Shown here in pieces: positions 62,281 through 64,000 of a DNA stretch of 64,000 nucleotides (its first letter is position 1; every line of letters starts with the position of its first letter). Source of the DNA: Seison nebaliae (lineage: Eukaryota > Rotifera > Pararotatoria > Seisonacea > Seisonidae); assembly GCA_023231475.1 (NCBI GenBank), contig JALJEE010001329.1:1-64000 (forward strand), in the 5' to 3' direction. Made by a program: the position numbers and the translations under genes. The notes beneath the pieces were generated by a model. That model was not told where the DNA came from. It did not search any database and saw nothing but the letters and a program-made list of their open reading frames with translations.

Positions 62281-63663
62281 ATGCCAAAAAAACAAGTCAT
62301 TGAGAAGACATCAGTGGATATCGGTTCTGAAATTATTGATGGAAAAGTAAAGTATCGCATTATCGCTCAATTGGGAGAGGGAACATTCGGAAATGTTTAT
62401 CGAGCGAAAATGATGGGAAATATATCTAAAATGATCGCATTGAAAGTGGAAGATCATCGTAGTGGTCCTTTGTTTTGCGAAATGAATTTTTATATGAGAA
62501 TAAAAAATTCTGTAACGCGATTATCGGAAGGATGTGCTAATTATCTTCCAATTGCAAAATTTATTTCTGGCGGAGTAGATGTCAATCGAACAAGTTCAAT
62601 TGTTTCATCTATCAAAATTTATTTTTATAAATTAAATAGATATTCGATTACGATATGTAGCATTAGAAATGTATGATAGTGATCTTGAAACATTTCTGAA
62701 GAATTATAGAGAAAAGAATGTAAATAATTTTGTTCGTCTCGTACTCAATTGGACGAAGAATACGATGAGTGGATTAGAATTTATTCACGACAATAAATAT
62801 ATTCATGGAGATATTAAGGGAGAGAACTTGTTAATTAGTGGCAAAGAACCAAATAAAATATTTATTTCCGATTTTGGAAATGTTGAGAGATATTATGATA
62901 CTAATTCATTAATGAAATCATATAAACCTCAAAAGAAATTAAAACATCAAGGAACACTTCAATTCACATCAATTGACGCTCACGACGGGATAAGTTTCTT
63001 TTTATTTCATTAAATTATCAGTTTCTTTTTCAGCATATTCGAGACGTGGTGACATTGAGACGTTAATATTCAATTTCATTTATTGGTTAACGGGAAATCT
63101 AACTTGGTTTGATGTCAAATCAAAAGAGAAAGTTGCAGAAGAAAAAAAACGGTTTCTCATTTATATTACGAATAATTTTCTTTTGATCCTTGTCCAGATT
63201 CATTAGTTCTAAATATATCAATTACAATTACACAAAATTTGAAAGAAAACATTCGAAAAATATCGATCTAACTTCTGATAAAGAAACCTTAAAACAAATT
63301 GATTTTTCTCTTAGGAATTTAATGAAGTTAATGAAAGAATTGAAATTTGAAGACGTTCCTCTTTATAAGCAATTTTATCGAATTCTTAATTCAGCAATTG
63401 ATTCACTTGAAAAGAATAATATGACAATTAAAAACGACAATTTATCTGAAACGATATATTATTCATTTTGTGATGAATCGTTGAATGGAAATCAATTTAA
63501 TCAGCCCCTTATACCAAATGACGATGATTCAGATGAAGATGTCATTCAAATAATTCAAGAGCAATACAAAAAACATAATATTCGTAGTGGTATGATCGGT
63601 ACAACGACAAACGTTACACCCAAACGGAATCGTACGAGAAAATGCAAAAATGAATTTTCCTGA
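62281..63663 (+). CDS. VRK-like Ser/Thr protein kinase (right copy)
   Basis: Exons 62281-62593, 62640-62993, 63034-63151 and 63198-63663; introns 46, 40 and 46 bp; 416 residues. Exon 1 (313 bp), exon 3 (118 bp) and all intron phases equal those of the left copy. GEGTFGNVY, the IALK lysine, HGDIKGEN, SDFGNVERY, FTSIDAH and YSRRGDIE are intact, so it should be an active VRK-family kinase. The open frame extends 5' with a TTG, but the first ATG is 62281, matching the left copy's start. The tail is divergent, with an acidic patch then a basic end (TPKRNRTRKCK) that could act in nuclear targeting. Confidence 0.86.
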
Positions 63664-63913
63664 AACTTTATAATATTGCCATCATTCTTGTTACAAAATA
63701 TTTAAAGATAGTTTGTAAATATTATTATATATTATTAATATAATACGTATATAAATATATCAAGTGAGAAATAATTAAATTAATGATTCAACAATTCTTC
63801 GAATGAAAGTTTCATCATGAAACCAATTCAAAAGATTCTTTTTTTTAAGGTTTAATATAACAAATTCCTTGGAGGTAAATCAAAAAGGAAATCGAATACG
63901 TCAACTGACCAGT
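63664..63913. other. 3' flank of the right kinase
   Basis: Very A+T-rich, no gene and no exact AATAAA close to the stop. Confidence 0.4.
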
Positions 63914-64000
63914 TATTATAAATAAGAGATTATCTTTTGTACAAGTTGAAGCCAACAACAACTTTATCCACGTCGATTTGTTGGGAATCCACGATGTAAG
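63914..64000 (+). promoter_or_regulatory. TATA-like promoter and possible 5' exon of a gene beyond the edge
   Basis: TATTATAAATAAG at 63914-63926 is TATA-like. About 70 bp on, the window ends in ACGATGTAAG, where GTAAG could be a splice donor just after an ATG-containing 5' exon. It points to a plus-strand gene that continues to the right. Confidence 0.3.

Overview
The window is about 70% A+T and comes from a compact eukaryotic (animal) genome. Most introns are 40-70 bp with GT/AG ends, coding exons are often single and long, and proteins carry poly-Asn, poly-Gln and poly-His runs. UNC-13, INCENP and a serpin make it a metazoan. The tiny introns, A+T richness and homopolymer-rich proteins suggest a small arthropod such as an acariform mite, but this is inference and a nematode or another small invertebrate is not excluded. 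I saw no mobile element, rRNA, tRNA or CRISPR array.

Left block (1-15.4 kb) is dense with housekeeping genes. A VRK-like protein kinase lies on the minus strand (1797-3227). Then comes POLR1B, the second-largest subunit of RNA polymerase I (minus), head to head across 265 bp with PWP2, a small-subunit processome WD40 protein (plus). The shared promoter contains a perfect CACGTG E-box. These are followed by a serpin with a doubtful 5' end, LRRC57 (plus), and a protein identified by its C-terminal IN-box as INCENP (minus). LRRC57 and INCENP converge with overlapping poly(A) signals.

Middle block (15.5-60.9 kb) is, in my reading, one 45-kb gene on the minus strand: unc-13, the synaptic-vesicle priming factor. 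I traced 19 small exons (15479-20753) by splice site and phase; they encode C1, C2B, MUN and C2C (1,290 residues). The N-terminal half is a series of very large exons: a C2A exon at 60217-60889, a 9.1-kb exon at 39763-48874, a calmodulin-site-like exon at 39230-39407 and a 6.5-kb exon at 21003-27529. Joined in phase, the longest chain predicts about 6,786 residues, far larger than known UNC-13 proteins. Other ATG-bearing exons (59386, 53957, 37884, 34283, 27559) look like alternative first exons or nested ORFs. The large introns hold no recognised gene.

Right block (60.9-64 kb) holds a second VRK-like kinase (plus), a clear paralogue of the left one with the same four-exon layout, and then a TATA-like promoter running off the edge.

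Coordinates of spliced features were worked out by hand from splice consensus and phase arithmetic. Every junction quoted in a chain is phase-consistent, but none was checked against transcripts.
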